From Thysanoteuthis rhombus (taxonomy: Eukaryota > Mollusca > Cephalopoda > Oegopsida > Thysanoteuthidae), in assembly GCA_963457665.1 (NCBI GenBank), contig OY735207.1, positions 55,531,279-55,595,278 of the forward strand: a stretch of 64,000 nucleotides of DNA. The letters run 5' to 3'. Under the pieces are notes generated by a model. That model made no database searches, was not told the DNA's origin, and saw only the letters and a program-made list of their open reading frames with translations. Both the position numbers and the translations under genes were made by a program. Shown here in pieces: positions 46,311 to 58,300 of the stretch (the stretch's first letter is position 1; each line of letters opens with the position of its first letter).

Positions 46311-48620
46311 ATGGCCGACGAGGCCAGGAGGGCCTTGTTTGCTTCCCCCGATAAGGGGGAGGGCGGGGGCACATCCACACCCCCTAAAATAGGGAAAAAA
46401 AACAAAAAAAAACAAGAAAAAATGTCTACAACACAGACAAACAGTACAAATGAAAAGAATTCAGACATGAAAAAATCCCCCGTCCATGAAGGGAGGGGGG
46501 AAAATACAGACTCGCCGATTCCGGCGGGACAACAACAGCAACAAGAAAAGACAAGTGGGGACTCTCCTAACGTTTGGTCATCCCCTCCCGTAATAAATAC
46601 AGTCAATGTGGCGGAATTCGTCAAGCGTTGCCAGACATACAGTCACCTTGTAAAAGAGGACGGCTTACTGGTGGACTTGGTCGAATTGAAAGACATTGAG
46701 AAAAAAATGGTGTCCGTCTTTTTGGTCGACAAGAAGTCAAACCGAATTGTCCGATCAAACAAAGACATAGTGTTGAAAGCACTGGCTAGCTTAGGAATTA
46801 AAGCCAAACAAGTTGTTAAAGGCGATGGCTTTGCGATGTGGGACGTGCTATTGCCCACTGAACAGGACTGTTCAGATCTCCTGCGCCGAGAGCTCCAAAC
46901 AAAGGAGCATTACATTCGCGTTGAGTATCTCGGCCGGAGAAGGACCCGGGTAATTGCACATGAGGTGCCCAGCTTCGTACTCGGGGAACATATCGGGGCT
47001 TTTCTCCTGAAATACGGAGAAATTGTCTCGGTTGACTTCGACACGATGCGTGGGGAGTGGCGTTTTGATCTGATGATCGACAGGAAGGCGTTCCTGGCCA
47101 TTCCCAACTATTTGGACATAGGTGGTCGGAGGCGGCTGCCTCTTATCGTAAAAGGTAGGAGGCCAGTCTGCTGGATATGCGGGGAGGCCGGTCACCTCGC
47201 CGCTATCTGCAAAAAGAAACCGTCCAGCCTGACGCAAGACCCTTCCCACTCAGTTTCTGTGACCGCCCAAAAGGAGGCTCCCGTAGTCTCGCCTACTGCC
47301 ATGACTGGAGGAATCCAGTCAGATGCCGGGAGAGGTAAAAGTCTCCCCTCACCTAAACCGTCGACTCCGTCACCAAAGGTGGTGGCACAAAAAGAGAAGA
47401 CGGAGGGGGAGTGGCAGGTAGTAGGTCGTAGTGGGAAGAAGGCCCAAATAGAAGCACCCCTGTTGCCACATATCCTAATGCGAACCGACACCGACAGTCC
47501 CCAAGGAGAGACCCCGCAGTCTTATGCGGAACGGGCTAGAGTAGGGGGTTATGCTAGTCCGAGTCGTGAAAAAAAAGAAATGGCGGCGGCGTTGCTCATA
47601 AAACTTAAGTCCAGGCAGCCAGCAGAGAGGGTTACCCCTCCACCCTCTCCCCGAACAATACACAGTCCTTCAATCAAAAAATCACCCCCAAAAAAAACAG
47701 AATTGACAGTTTTAAAAAAATCACCCCCCAAAGAAACACAATTGACAGTCCTAAAAAAATCTTCCCCCCAAAAAACTGAAATAACAACTTTAAAAAAATC
47801 CCCCCCCAAAAAAACAGAACTGACAACATCTCCCAGACACACACCCAGAAACACACCAAAGAAAAACCAGACAGTGCCAGAACCTACACCTTCTCCAACT
47901 CCTCCATTGCCGCCCACTCTACTGTTATTTTCACAACCTCCCCCGCCACCGCCGCCGCCGCCGCCGCCATCACCGCCGCCGTCGTCGTCCCCCCCATCAA
48001 CACCATCAACAACAATATCAACAACACCAACACCTACACAAACACCAACACAATCGGCCTCACAAAAGAGGCCGAGAAGCCCAGCCGGGGGAGACGCCGG
48101 CGAGCCGACCAAAAAGGAGAAAAAAGTACGACACAAGAGAGGGGTCCACATCTGCCGTGTCGACCCGGACATTTTAGAAAAATCGAAGCTTCAGCAGCAA
48201 GCCCTAAGGAATTTAAAAGTCCTCCACAGTTTCCGGTTCGTCGAGCCCGGAAGACGCGACGTGGAGGACCCCACCTTGTTCCCAGGGCTTAAAAAGCTGC
48301 TGACGGTAGTCCGGGTCGGAGACACCTCGCGGCAGGTGTGGGATATGCTCCGGGAGGCCAATGGGGCCTTCCAAATGACCACACCACTGGCTGTCTGGCA
48401 TCATCCGGACTTGCAGAAACTAAAGAACTTTTGCTCTGGGAGGGTCCCCGTCTTCATGCACCCCTCCCTTTATAGGGCAGCAAAACTAACATTCCCTAGG
48501 CACGTCGGCGGCGTGTCCCTGGACGGCACCATCAAGACTGAGATGGGCACTGATCCTATGGGACCCGCTGTCGGTGTGCTATCACCGGCAATGTTCGCGT
48601 CAGGAGGGCAACGCCAATAG
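46311..48620 (+). CDS. LINE ORF1 protein, unit 7 (769 aa, type B)
   Basis: Private change SVDFDTMRGEW for SVDSEAMRGEW in the RRM-like region. Here ACTTCGACACG replaces ACTCCGAGGCG, three clustered substitutions altering three residues, suggesting a small conversion tract. It shares LMRTD and TIKTEMG with unit 4 and NSTNEK with units 5 and 6, and has HTPRNTPKK after four Lys-Ser-Pro repeats. In-frame codons upstream of 46311 are considered leader. Confidence 0.92.
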   Translation: MADEARRALFASPDKGEGGGTSTPPKIGKKNKKKQEKMSTTQTNSTNEKNSDMKKSPVHEGRGENTDSPIPAGQQQQQEKTSGDSPNVWSSPPVINTVNVAEFVKRCQTYSHLVKEDGLLVDLVELKDIEKKMVSVFLVDKKSNRIVRSNKDIVLKALASLGIKAKQVVKGDGFAMWDVLLPTEQDCSDLLRRELQTKEHYIRVEYLGRRRTRVIAHEVPSFVLGEHIGAFLLKYGEIVSVDFDTMRGEWRFDLMIDRKAFLAIPNYLDIGGRRRLPLIVKGRRPVCWICGEAGHLAAICKKKPSSLTQDPSHSVSVTAQKEAPVVSPTAMTGGIQSDAGRGKSLPSPKPSTPSPKVVAQKEKTEGEWQVVGRSGKKAQIEAPLLPHILMRTDTDSPQGETPQSYAERARVGGYASPSREKKEMAAALLIKLKSRQPAERVTPPPSPRTIHSPSIKKSPPKKTELTVLKKSPPKETQLTVLKKSSPQKTEITTLKKSPPKKTELTTSPRHTPRNTPKKNQTVPEPTPSPTPPLPPTLLLFSQPPPPPPPPPPPSPPPSSSPPSTPSTTISTTPTPTQTPTQSASQKRPRSPAGGDAGEPTKKEKKVRHKRGVHICRVDPDILEKSKLQQQALRNLKVLHSFRFVEPGRRDVEDPTLFPGLKKLLTVVRVGDTSRQVWDMLREANGAFQMTTPLAVWHHPDLQKLKNFCSGRVPVFMHPSLYRAAKLTFPRHVGGVSLDGTIKTEMGTDPMGPAVGVLSPAMFASGGQRQ

Positions 48621-48629
48621 ATTAACAAG

Positions 48630-51600
48630 ATGGCTCTCTATTTAGCAAGTTTGAATGGTCGTGGTTGCCGGAATGAGTCGAGAAGAGCTAGACTCTGTCG
48701 TCTCCTCCGGCACCTCGACGTGAGTATTTGTTGTTTACAGGAGACTCATTTTATTTCAAGCGACAATGAGAGTGTGCTGTCTCGAGATTTCCGTCTCTTT
48801 TCAGCATATTTTGATTACCGCTCCAGAGGTGTCTCTTGGCTAATAAGCCATTCTTTGAATGCGGTGTGTTCCCTTGTGTATGCAGACCCGGCGGGCAGAT
48901 TGTGCGTCGTTGATGTTACCATAAGAGGGGAGGCTTTTCGTCTGATTGGGGTTTATGCGCCCAACGGCCAGGGTGAGCGAATCAACTTCTTTCGGCAGAT
49001 CGATCAGTTCGTAGTTCCGTCGAGACGGCTAGTGTTAGCGGGTGATTGGAATGCCGTCCTTGATCCCGATATAGACAGAGGGGTAAATAGGGGAACTAAT
49101 AACGGTGACGTGATTCCGTTTCGGGATTTGATCAACAGGCTTGACCTGGTGGATAAATTCCGAAACGAACACCCCCGCCAAGTAGTATGGACTTGGACTA
49201 ATAGTGGCGACCCGAGTTCGGTGCAACGTTCCAGTTACATCGATCGGGTTTTAGCTAGAAGAGTCGACCATAAGTTTTTGGAATGTCCAAGTTTCCATAG
49301 CGTCCCCTTTTCGGACCATAGATTAGTAAGGGCCCGAATGAATTTAGGTATAGCTAAGCCCTTCAAGTCTGGTTACTGGAAATTCAACACATCCCTCGTG
49401 GATATGGAGGATTTTCGGGACCAGCTAACATCACTAATCCAGCGGGAACTGACGGGGGCTATCCTGGGTAATAAATTCTGGGGGAACCTCAAAAACAAAA
49501 TTAGGTCTTTTGCTGCCGATTACAGTAGGCGACTCAACCTAGTGAGACTAGCGGCACAAAAGGCACTAGAAGATCGGATCGAGCGGGCGGTGGAGGGAGG
49601 GGACTCTAGCCAGGTTAAGATAGCTAAGGCAGAGTTGGCCTCCTTGCATGCCAAGAAGGATCAAGCTCTAGTAGTTAGAGCTAGATTAAAAAGAATGTCC
49701 CCCGAGGCAACGAATATGGCCGATGAGCTGAGGCTAGAAGAAATTAGGAGTGCGTCTAGTCGGTATATCTCCAGCGTCACATCGCCGGACGGACGTCTTG
49801 TGACCACAAACGAAGGTATCTGTGAGGTGTTTCGTGCCAATTTTCAGGAACTATTCACCAGAGAAGCTAGACTGAATTCGGCTCAGTTCGACGCCTATTT
49901 AGCTGACTTCCCTCGCCTTGAGGCGACTGAAGCAGCTGGGTGCGAGGGGCCCATAACAGAGGATGAAATCCGGGAAGCGTTAAAGAGCATCGAGAAGGAG
50001 AAGACACCGGGGATCGATGGTTTACCTTACGAAGTGTATTTGAGGCTGTCGCCCATTTTTGTTCACTTGCTGGCTTTGATCTTTAACCACTGGTTAAAGC
50101 AGGGGAGAATCCCCAGCCGCTTTACCAGAGGGGTAGTGAAATTGCTATGCAAGGACAAAGATGGAGGGGACGGGGTAGATAACTTCAGGCCCATAACTCT
50201 GCTCAATACAGAGTTAAAGATTTTGGCCAAGGTCCTCGCCAACCGACTGCAGACTGTGCTGGAGAGTCTGATTGGCCCCGAGCAGACTTGCTCTGTAAAG
50301 GGTCGGACTATCCAAGACAATCTGCACACGGTGCGCACGATCATTGAGAAAGTCGACAATGGAGCCGCGCTGATCAAGTTAGATCAGTCCAAAGCATTCG
50401 ATAGGGTCGACCATCGTTTTCTCGAGTCCGTCTTATCCGCGTCTGGCTTCGGTGAGATCTTTCGCTCCTGGATTCGTCTCTTGTATGCATCCCCCAGCTC
50501 GGTGGTGGAAGTGAATGGAGTGAGGTCGAAAGCCTTTCAGTTGTCCAGATCAGTTCGTCAAGGTTGTCCACTTTCGCCGATGCTGTACATTCTTGCGCTG
50601 GAACCTTTCCTGCGCAAAGTAAAGGCGAATCCGGTCCTGCGCGGGCTAACCTTGCCTGGTGGTCACACGCCAGTCAAGTATACCGCCTACGTTGATGACA
50701 TAACTTTGCTTGTAACGAGCAGTGCCGAGATCAGGGAAATCAGCGTAGAGATCCAAAGGTATGAGACGGTGACAGGGGCCAAAGCCAACTGCGGCAAGTC
50801 TGAGGGCTTGTTGCTGGACTCGTGGAGAGGGCGCTCTCTCCCTGGTCCCTTTGCCTGGACGGAAGGGCCGTGCAAGATACTCGGCGTCTGGTTCGGTCCC
50901 GACCTCCAGTTGGAGAAAAATTGGTCGGGTGTACTGGAAAAGGTAGAGAAAGCAGTTGATCTGTGGACTCGGAGGAAGCTCTCCTTCAAGGGTAGGGCCG
51001 AGGTGTGCGTCTCTCACATCTACCCCCTTATCCTTTACCGACTTTCAGTGCTCCCTCTTCCGTGTACCGACCAACAAAAGTTGGAAGGTGCCATGTTTCG
51101 ACTCCTATGGGGTCACAGGCACCCCATGGTATCTCGCAAGATCTGTCAGCTCCAACCTGCGGAAGGCGGCCTAGGAATGCCGAACATCAAAGCTCGGCAA
51201 CATAGTCTACGCTTGACTTTCTTAGGTCGGATGTGTACGCAAGAAGAGCAGAACGGCGAATTCTGGAAAGAAGACGCCAGGAAGGCTTTCCCAGCCTTAA
51301 GAAACGTGCATTCCGACGACGGGGGTGAGGCCCGCCGTAGACCCCGGGCGGAATGCTCTTTCTATCGAGAATGCCGACACGCTCTCCGAGTTTTTTCTCG
51401 GGTGAAGGTATGCCTCAACGACACCCGGTCGTTGTCGAGGAGGGCATTATATCGGGTAATAGTGAGGGGGTCCGTTCGAGACGAAATGATCGAGGGGCTC
51501 GGTTTAACGAAGGCGGAGAGTCGCTCAATCTGGCCTTGGACGCCCGGACTGAGGTGCCTCAATAACAACGAGGCGTCCCTCACCTGGCTAGTTATACGGA

Positions 51601-52079
51601 ATGCTCTCTGGGTCGGCAAACGGCTTTTTGCAGCGGGTCTGGTAGTTTCACCAGAGTGCATGCGCTGTGGTGGAATGGAGGAGTCTATTGAGCACGCCTT
51701 CTTCCACTGCAGCGTGGTGCAACCGCTGTGCAAGCTGGTTGAAGGCCACATGGTTCGCATCGTCGGGGCACGGTTTTTTGCCTTGGATGCCAGTGTTGTC
51801 TGCAGCAATGTGTTCCCATCGTTGGAGAAGGACGCACATATAGTGCTAATGTGCTTACTTGGCGTGATGCGAATGGTGATTTGGACGACGCGTCAGAAGG
51901 GGTTCCACGAAGGAGAGCGTTTCACTCCCGAACAACTGATTGCGTTCTTTGGGCACCAGCTCAAAGTCAAAATCAGGGTCGAGAGGGGGAGGCTCCCTTG
52001 GTCGGAATTCAACGGAAGGTGGGTGAGAGTTGCCCGACTGTGTCGAGTGAAAGGTGCTGAATTAGAGTGGTTTTTTTGA
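48630..52079 (+). CDS. LINE ORF2, unit 7: endonuclease-reverse transcriptase (1149 aa)
   Basis: Matches the type B consensus, with no private residue noticed. It differs from unit 4 by only three residues (positions 511, 722 and 1097). This is the best candidate in the window for an unmodified ORF2 of the family. Confidence 0.95.
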   Translation: MALYLASLNGRGCRNESRRARLCRLLRHLDVSICCLQETHFISSDNESVLSRDFRLFSAYFDYRSRGVSWLISHSLNAVCSLVYADPAGRLCVVDVTIRGEAFRLIGVYAPNGQGERINFFRQIDQFVVPSRRLVLAGDWNAVLDPDIDRGVNRGTNNGDVIPFRDLINRLDLVDKFRNEHPRQVVWTWTNSGDPSSVQRSSYIDRVLARRVDHKFLECPSFHSVPFSDHRLVRARMNLGIAKPFKSGYWKFNTSLVDMEDFRDQLTSLIQRELTGAILGNKFWGNLKNKIRSFAADYSRRLNLVRLAAQKALEDRIERAVEGGDSSQVKIAKAELASLHAKKDQALVVRARLKRMSPEATNMADELRLEEIRSASSRYISSVTSPDGRLVTTNEGICEVFRANFQELFTREARLNSAQFDAYLADFPRLEATEAAGCEGPITEDEIREALKSIEKEKTPGIDGLPYEVYLRLSPIFVHLLALIFNHWLKQGRIPSRFTRGVVKLLCKDKDGGDGVDNFRPITLLNTELKILAKVLANRLQTVLESLIGPEQTCSVKGRTIQDNLHTVRTIIEKVDNGAALIKLDQSKAFDRVDHRFLESVLSASGFGEIFRSWIRLLYASPSSVVEVNGVRSKAFQLSRSVRQGCPLSPMLYILALEPFLRKVKANPVLRGLTLPGGHTPVKYTAYVDDITLLVTSSAEIREISVEIQRYETVTGAKANCGKSEGLLLDSWRGRSLPGPFAWTEGPCKILGVWFGPDLQLEKNWSGVLEKVEKAVDLWTRRKLSFKGRAEVCVSHIYPLILYRLSVLPLPCTDQQKLEGAMFRLLWGHRHPMVSRKICQLQPAEGGLGMPNIKARQHSLRLTFLGRMCTQEEQNGEFWKEDARKAFPALRNVHSDDGGEARRRPRAECSFYRECRHALRVFSRVKVCLNDTRSLSRRALYRVIVRGSVRDEMIEGLGLTKAESRSIWPWTPGLRCLNNNEASLTWLVIRNALWVGKRLFAAGLVVSPECMRCGGMEESIEHAFFHCSVVQPLCKLVEGHMVRIVGARFFALDASVVCSNVFPSLEKDAHIVLMCLLGVMRMVIWTTRQKGFHEGERFTPEQLIAFFGHQLKVKIRVERGRLPWSEFNGRWVRVARLCRVKGAELEWFF

Positions 52080-52302
52080 GATCTATTGGTTAATTAAGGA
52101 TTTTGCAGTCCTGACACGAACGTGCTAACCCAGCCCAGGTTAGGATAGATTAGATTTTCCTTTTCTGTTAGCCAACAGTTTTCTTAGCTAGGGAGAGAAT
52201 GATCATCAGCCCCCCTTTTTTTTTCTGTCCTCCACTTTTTTCGATTCCCATCCCCTCCCCCTCTAGATGACAGAAGGTAAAGTTTTCCAGAGGATGTTTG
52301 AG

Positions 52303-52338
<36 letters not shown>

Positions 52339-52755
52339 CTGTCTCGACATCCATCTTTTCGTCTGGTTAACTTGCTGTTCTGCCATGTTAGGTCTTTTGT
52401 GGGGGGTCACATACTAATTTCGTTTTCGTTTTTTTTCTGTAAATATATATCAGTCATTGGGGTTCATTTTATTTGTAAATATTCATCATAATTTTATTCC
52501 CCCCCCACACACAAAAATTGTAAATAGGGGTTTAGAGTAGTTTTTACATCATAGAGAGAATCTGACTTTATGGTAAATGCAGTATGAAAGAGACCAGGAA
52601 AAATGTGTTGTTTTGGTAAATGGATGTATATAGTGTGATTGGGTCAGTGCATGAGACTAGCTAAGATAAGATTAGGAATAGAGTTGACCAGTCCTTATAC
52701 CCCACTCCCCCCTTCGACTTCATGTCATATTTCTCTCTTTCAGAGAATAAATAAT
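52080..52755 (+). promoter_or_regulatory. Unit 7 3' UTR with T33 tract and terminal hairpin
   Basis: T run 52306-52338 (33 T). Terminal hairpin 52731-52747, then TAAATAAT. Shares CAGTTTTCTTAG with unit 4. Confidence 0.7.
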
Positions 52756-52994
52756 CACAGATCGCTCGACGAGATTGTTGTGACTTTTTTTGGCAAAAAA
52801 AAAAAAAAAGACAAGTTTCCTGCGACCACACCGAACAAAATAACGGACTAGTAGGACCCCCTTGAAACTCTAGTTCGAAAAGATAAGCCCTTGGTTTTTT
52901 TTGACTCGATTTGACTCAAATTGACTCGATTTTTTTTTTTTTATTATTTCGATTTTGTTGTTTGTCTCGATTTTGTATTTTTTTCTTTCCCTTC
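52756..52994 (+). promoter_or_regulatory. Unit 8 5' leader
   Basis: 239 nt. By eye the same as the leader of unit 7. Confidence 0.5.
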
Positions 52995-54626
52995 ATGGCC
53001 GACGAGGCCAGGAGGGCCTTGTTTGCTTCCCCCGATAAGGGGGAGGGCGGGGGCACATCCACACCCCCTAAAATAGGGAAAAAAAACAAAAAAAAACAAG
53101 AAAAAATGTCTACAACACAGACAAACAGTACAAGTGAAAAGAATTCAGACATGAAAAAATCCCCCGTCCATGAAGGGAGGGGGGAAAATACAGACTCGCC
53201 GATTCCGGCGGGACAACAACAGCAACAAGAAAAGACAAGTGGGGACTCTCCTAACGTTTGGTCATCCCCTCCCGTAATAAATACAGTCAATGTGGCGGAA
53301 TTCGTCAAGCGTTGCCAGACATACAGTCACCTTGTAAAAGAGGACGGCTTACTGGTGGACTTGGTCGAATTGAAAGACATTGAGAAAAAAATGGTGTCCG
53401 TCTTTTTGGTCGACAAGAAGTCAAACCGAATTGTCCGATCAAACAAAGACATAGTGTTGAAAGCACTGGCTAGCTTAGGAATCAAAGCCAAACAAGTTGT
53501 TAAAGGCGATGGCTTTGCGATGTGGGACGTACTATTGCCCACTGAACAGGACTGTTCAGATCTCCTGCGCCGAGAGCTCCAAACGAAGGAGCATTACATT
53601 CGTGTTGAGTATCTCGGCCGGAGAAGGACCCGGGTAATAGCACATGAGGTGCCCAGCTTCGTACTCGGGGAACATATCGGGGCTTTTCTCCTGAAATACG
53701 GAGAAATTGTCTCGGTTGACTCCGAGGCGATGCGTGGGGAGTGGCGTTTTGATCTTATGATCGACAGGAAGGCGTTCCTGGCCATTCCCAACTATTTGGA
53801 CATAGGTGGTCGGAGGCGACTGCCTCTTATCGTAAAAGGTAGGAGGCCAGTCTGCTGGATATGCGGGGAGGCCGGTCACCTCGCCGCTATCTGCAAAAAG
53901 AAACCGTCCAGCCTGACGCAAGACCCTTCCCACTCAGTTTCTGTGACCGCCCAAAAGGAGGCTCCCGTAGTCTCGCCTACTGCCATGACTGGAGGAATCC
54001 AGTCAGATGCCGGGAGAGGTAAAAGTCTCCCCTCACCTAAACCGTCGACTCCGTCACCAAAGGTGGTGGCACAAAAAGAGAAGACGGAGGGGGAGTGGCA
54101 GGTAGTAGGTCGTAGTGGGAAGAAGGCCCAAATAGAAGCACCCCTGTTGCCACATATCCTAAAGCGAACCGACACCGACAGTCCCCAAGGAGAGACCCCG
54201 CAGTCTTATGCGGAACGGGCTAGAGTGGGGGGTTATGCTAGTCCAAGTCGTGAAAAAAAAGAAATGGCGGCGGCGTTGCTCATAAAACTTAAGTCCAGGC
54301 AGCCAGCAGAGAGGGTTACCCCTCCACCCTCTCCCCGAACAATACACAGTCCTTCGGTAAAAAAATCACCCCCCAAAAAAACAGAATTGACAGTTTTAAA
54401 AAAATCACCCCCCAAAGAAACACAATTGACAGTTTTAAAAAAATCTTCCCCCCAAAAAACTGAAACAACAATTTTGAAAAAATCCCCCCCCAAAAAAACA
54501 GAACTGACAACATCTCCCAGACACACACCCAGACACACACCCAAGAAAAACCAGACAGTGCCAGAACCTACATCTTCTCCAACTCCTCCATTGCCGCCCA
54601 CTCTACTGTTATTTTCACAACCTCCC

Positions 54627-54661
<35 letters not shown>

Positions 54662-55313
54662 ATCACCGCCGCCGTCGTCGTCCCCCCCATCAACACCATC
54701 AACAACAATATCAACAACAACAACACCTACACAAACACCAACACAATCGGCCTCACAAAAGAGGCCGAGAAGCCCAGCCGGGGGAGACGCCGGCGAGCCT
54801 ACCAAAAAAGAAAAAAAAGTACGACACAAGAGAGGGGTCCACATCTGCCGTGTCGACCCGGACATTATAGAAAAATCGAAGCTTCAGCAGCAAGCCCTAA
54901 GGAATTTAAAAGTCCTCCACAGTTTCCGGTTCGTCGAGCCCGGAAGACGCGACGTGGAGGACCCCACCTTGTTCCCAGGGCTTAAAAAACTGCTGACGGT
55001 AGTCCGGGTCGGAGACACCTCGCGGCAGGTGTGGGATATGCTCCGGGAGGCCAATGGGGCCTTCCAAATGACCACACCACTGGCTGTCTGGCATCATCCG
55101 GACTTGCAGAAACTAAAGAACTTTTGTTCAGGGAGGGTCCCCGTCTTTATGCACCCCTCCCTTTATAGGGCAGCAAAATTAACATTCCCTAGGCACGTCG
55201 GCGGCGTGTCCCTGGATGGCACCATCAGAACTGAGATGGGCACTGATCCTATGGGACCCGCTGTCGGTGTGCTATCACCGGCAATGTTCGCGTCAGGAGG
55301 GCAACGCCAATAG
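52995..55313 (+). CDS. LINE ORF1 protein, unit 8 (772 aa, type B)
   Basis: The longest ORF1. Its CCG run encodes 14 consecutive prolines, against 11 in units 2-7, a clean gain of three codons. It has four Lys-Ser-Pro repeats, TVPEPTSSP, DIIEKSK and TIRTEMG. NSTSEK as in units 1-4, not the NSTNEK of its neighbour unit 7. Confidence 0.92.
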
Positions 55314-55322
55314 ATTAACAAG

Positions 55323-58300
55323 ATGGCCCTCTATTTAGCAAGTTTGAATGGTCGTGGTTGCCGGAATGAGTCGAGAAGAGCTAGACTCTGTCGTCTCCTC
55401 CGGCACCTCGACGTGAGTATTTGTTGTTTACAGGAGACTCATTTTATTTCGAGCGACAATGAGAGTGTGCTGTCTCGAGATTTCCGTCTCTTTTCAGCAT
55501 ATTTTGATTACCGCTCCAGAGGTGTCTCTTGGCTAATAAGCCATTCTTTGAATGCGGTGTGTTCCCTTGTGTATGCAGACCCGGCGGGCAGATTGTGCGT
55601 CGTTGATGTTACCATAAGAGGGGAGGCTTTTCGTTTGATTGGGGTTTATGCGCCCAACGGCCAGGGTGAGCGAATCAACTTCTTTCGGCAGATCGATCAG
55701 TTCGTAGTTCCGTCGAGACGGCTAGTGTTAGCGGGTGATTGGAATGCCGTCCTTGATCCCGATATAGACCGAGGGGTAAATAGGGGAACTAACAACGGTG
55801 ACGTGATTCCGTTTCGGGATTTGATCAACAGGCTTGACCTGGTGGATAAATTCCGAAACGAACACCCCCGCCAAGTAGTATGGACTTGGACTAATAGTGG
55901 CGACCCGAGTTCGGTGCAACGTTCCAGTTACATCGATCGGGTCTTAGCTAGAAGAGTCGACCATAAGTTTTTGGAATGTCCAAGTTTCCATAGCGTCCCC
56001 TTTTCGGACCATAGATTAGTAAGGGCCCGAATGAATTTAGGTATAGCTAAGCCCTTCAAGTCTGGTTACTGGAAATTCAACACATCCCTCGTGGATATGG
56101 AGGATTTTCGGGACCAGCTAACATCACTAATCCAGCGGGAACTGACGGGGGCTATCCTGGGTAATAAATTCTGGGGGAACCTCAAAAACAAAATTAGGTC
56201 TTTTGCTGCCGATTACAGTAGGCGACTCAACCTAGTGAGACTAGCGGCACAAAAGGCACTAGAAGATCGGATCGAGAGGGCGGTGGAGGGAGGGGACTCT
56301 AGCCAGGTTAAGATAGCTAAGGCAGAGTTGGCCTCCTTGCATGCCAAGAAGGATCAAGCTCTAGTAGTTAGAGCTAGATTAAAAAGAATGTCCCCCGAGG
56401 CAACGAATATGGCCGATGAGCTGAGGCTAGAAGAAATTAGGAGTGCGTCTAGTCGGTATATCTCCAGCGTCACATCGCCGGACGGACGTCTTGTGACCAC
56501 AAACGAAGGTATCTGTGAGGTGTTTCGTGCCAATTTTCAGGAACTATTCACCAGGGAAGCTAGACTGAATTCGGCTCAGTTCGACGCCTATTTAGCTGAC
56601 TTCCCTCGCCTTGAGGCGACTGAAGCAGCTGGGTGCGAGGGGCCCATAACAGAGGATGAAATCCGGGAAGCGTTAAAGAGCATCGAGAAGGAGAAGACAC
56701 CGGGGATCGATGGTTTACCTTACGAAGTGTATTTGAGGCTGTCGCCCATTTTTGTTCACTTGCTGGCTTTGATCTTTAACCACTGGTTAAAGCAGGGGAG
56801 AATCCCCAGCCGCTTTACCAGAGGGGTAGTGAAATTGCTATGCAAGGACAAAGATGGAGGGGACGGGGTAGATAACTTCAGGCCCATAACTCTGCTCAAT
56901 ACAGAGTTGAAGATTTTGGCCAAGGTCCTCGCCAACCGACTGCAGACTGTGCTGGAGAGTCTGATTGGCCCCGAGCAGACTTGCTCTGTAAAGGGTCGGA
57001 CTATCCAAGACAATCTGCACACGGTGCGCACGATCATTGAGAAAGTCGACAATGGAGCCGCGCTGATCAAGTTAGATCAGTCCAAAGCCTTCGATAGGGT
57101 CGACCATCGTTTTCTCGAGTCCGTCTTATCCGCGTCTGGCTTCGGTGAGATCTTTCGCTCCTGGATTCGTCTCTTGTATGCATCCCCCAGCTCGGTGGTG
57201 GAAGTGAATGGAGTGAGGTCGAAAGCCTTTCAGTTGTCCAGATCAGTTCGTCAAGGTTGTCCACTTTCGCCGATGCTGTACATTCTTGCGCTGGAACCTT
57301 TCCTGCGCAAAGTAAAGGCGAATCCGGTCCTGCGCGGGCTAACCTTGCCTGGTGGTCACACGCCAGTCAAGTATACCGCCTACGTTGATGACATAACTTT
57401 GCTTGTAACGAGCAGTGCCGAGATCAGGGAAATCAGCGTAGAGATCCAAAGGTATGAGACGGTGACAGGGGCCAAAGCCAACTGCGGCAAGTCTGAGGGC
57501 TTGTTGCTGGACTCGTGGAGAGGGCGCTCTCTCCCTGGTCCCTTTGCCTGGACGGAAGGGCCGTGCAAGATACTCGGCGTCTGGTTCGGTCCCGACCTCC
57601 AGTTGGAGAAAAATTGGTCGGGTGTACTGGAAAAGGTAGAGAAAGCAGTTAATCTGTGGACTCGGAGGAAGCTCTCCTTCAAGGGTAGGGCCGAGGTGTG
57701 CGTCTCTCACATCTACCCCCTTATCCTTTACCGACTTTCAGTGCTCCCTCTTCCGTGTACCGACCAACAAAAGTTGGAAGGTGCCATGTTTCGACTCCTA
57801 TGGGGTCACAGGCACCCTATGGTATCTCGCAAGATCTGTCAGCTCCAACCTGCGGAAGGCGGCCTAGGAATGCCGAACATCAAAGCTCGGCAACATAGCC
57901 TACGCTTGACTTTCTTAGGTCGGATGTGTACGCAAGAAGAGCAGAACGGCGAATTCTGGAAAGAAGACGCCAGGAAGGCTTTCCCAGCCTTAAGAAACGT
58001 GCATTCCGACGACGGGGGTGAGGCCCGCCGTAGACCCCGGGCGGAATGCTCTTTCTATCGAGAATGCCGACACGCTCTCCGAGTTTTTTCTCGGGTGAAG
58101 GTATGCCTCAACGACACCCAGTCGTTGTCGAGGAGGGCATTATATCGGGTAATAGTGAGGGGGTCCGTTCGAGACGAAATGATCGAGGGGCTCGGTTTAA
58201 CGAAGGCGGAGAGTCGCTCAATCTGGCCTTGGACGCCCGGACTGAGGTGCCTCAATAACAACGAGGCGTCCCTCACCTGGCTAGTCATACGGAATGCTCT

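Larger units (their letters stand above)
46072..52755 (+). mobile_element. LINE unit 7 (complete, type B)
   Basis: 6684 bp. Begins the run of three units (7-9) with the leader CACAGATCGCTCGACGAG and a 15-A run. ORF1 and 3' UTR markers are shared with unit 4. Confidence 0.95.
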
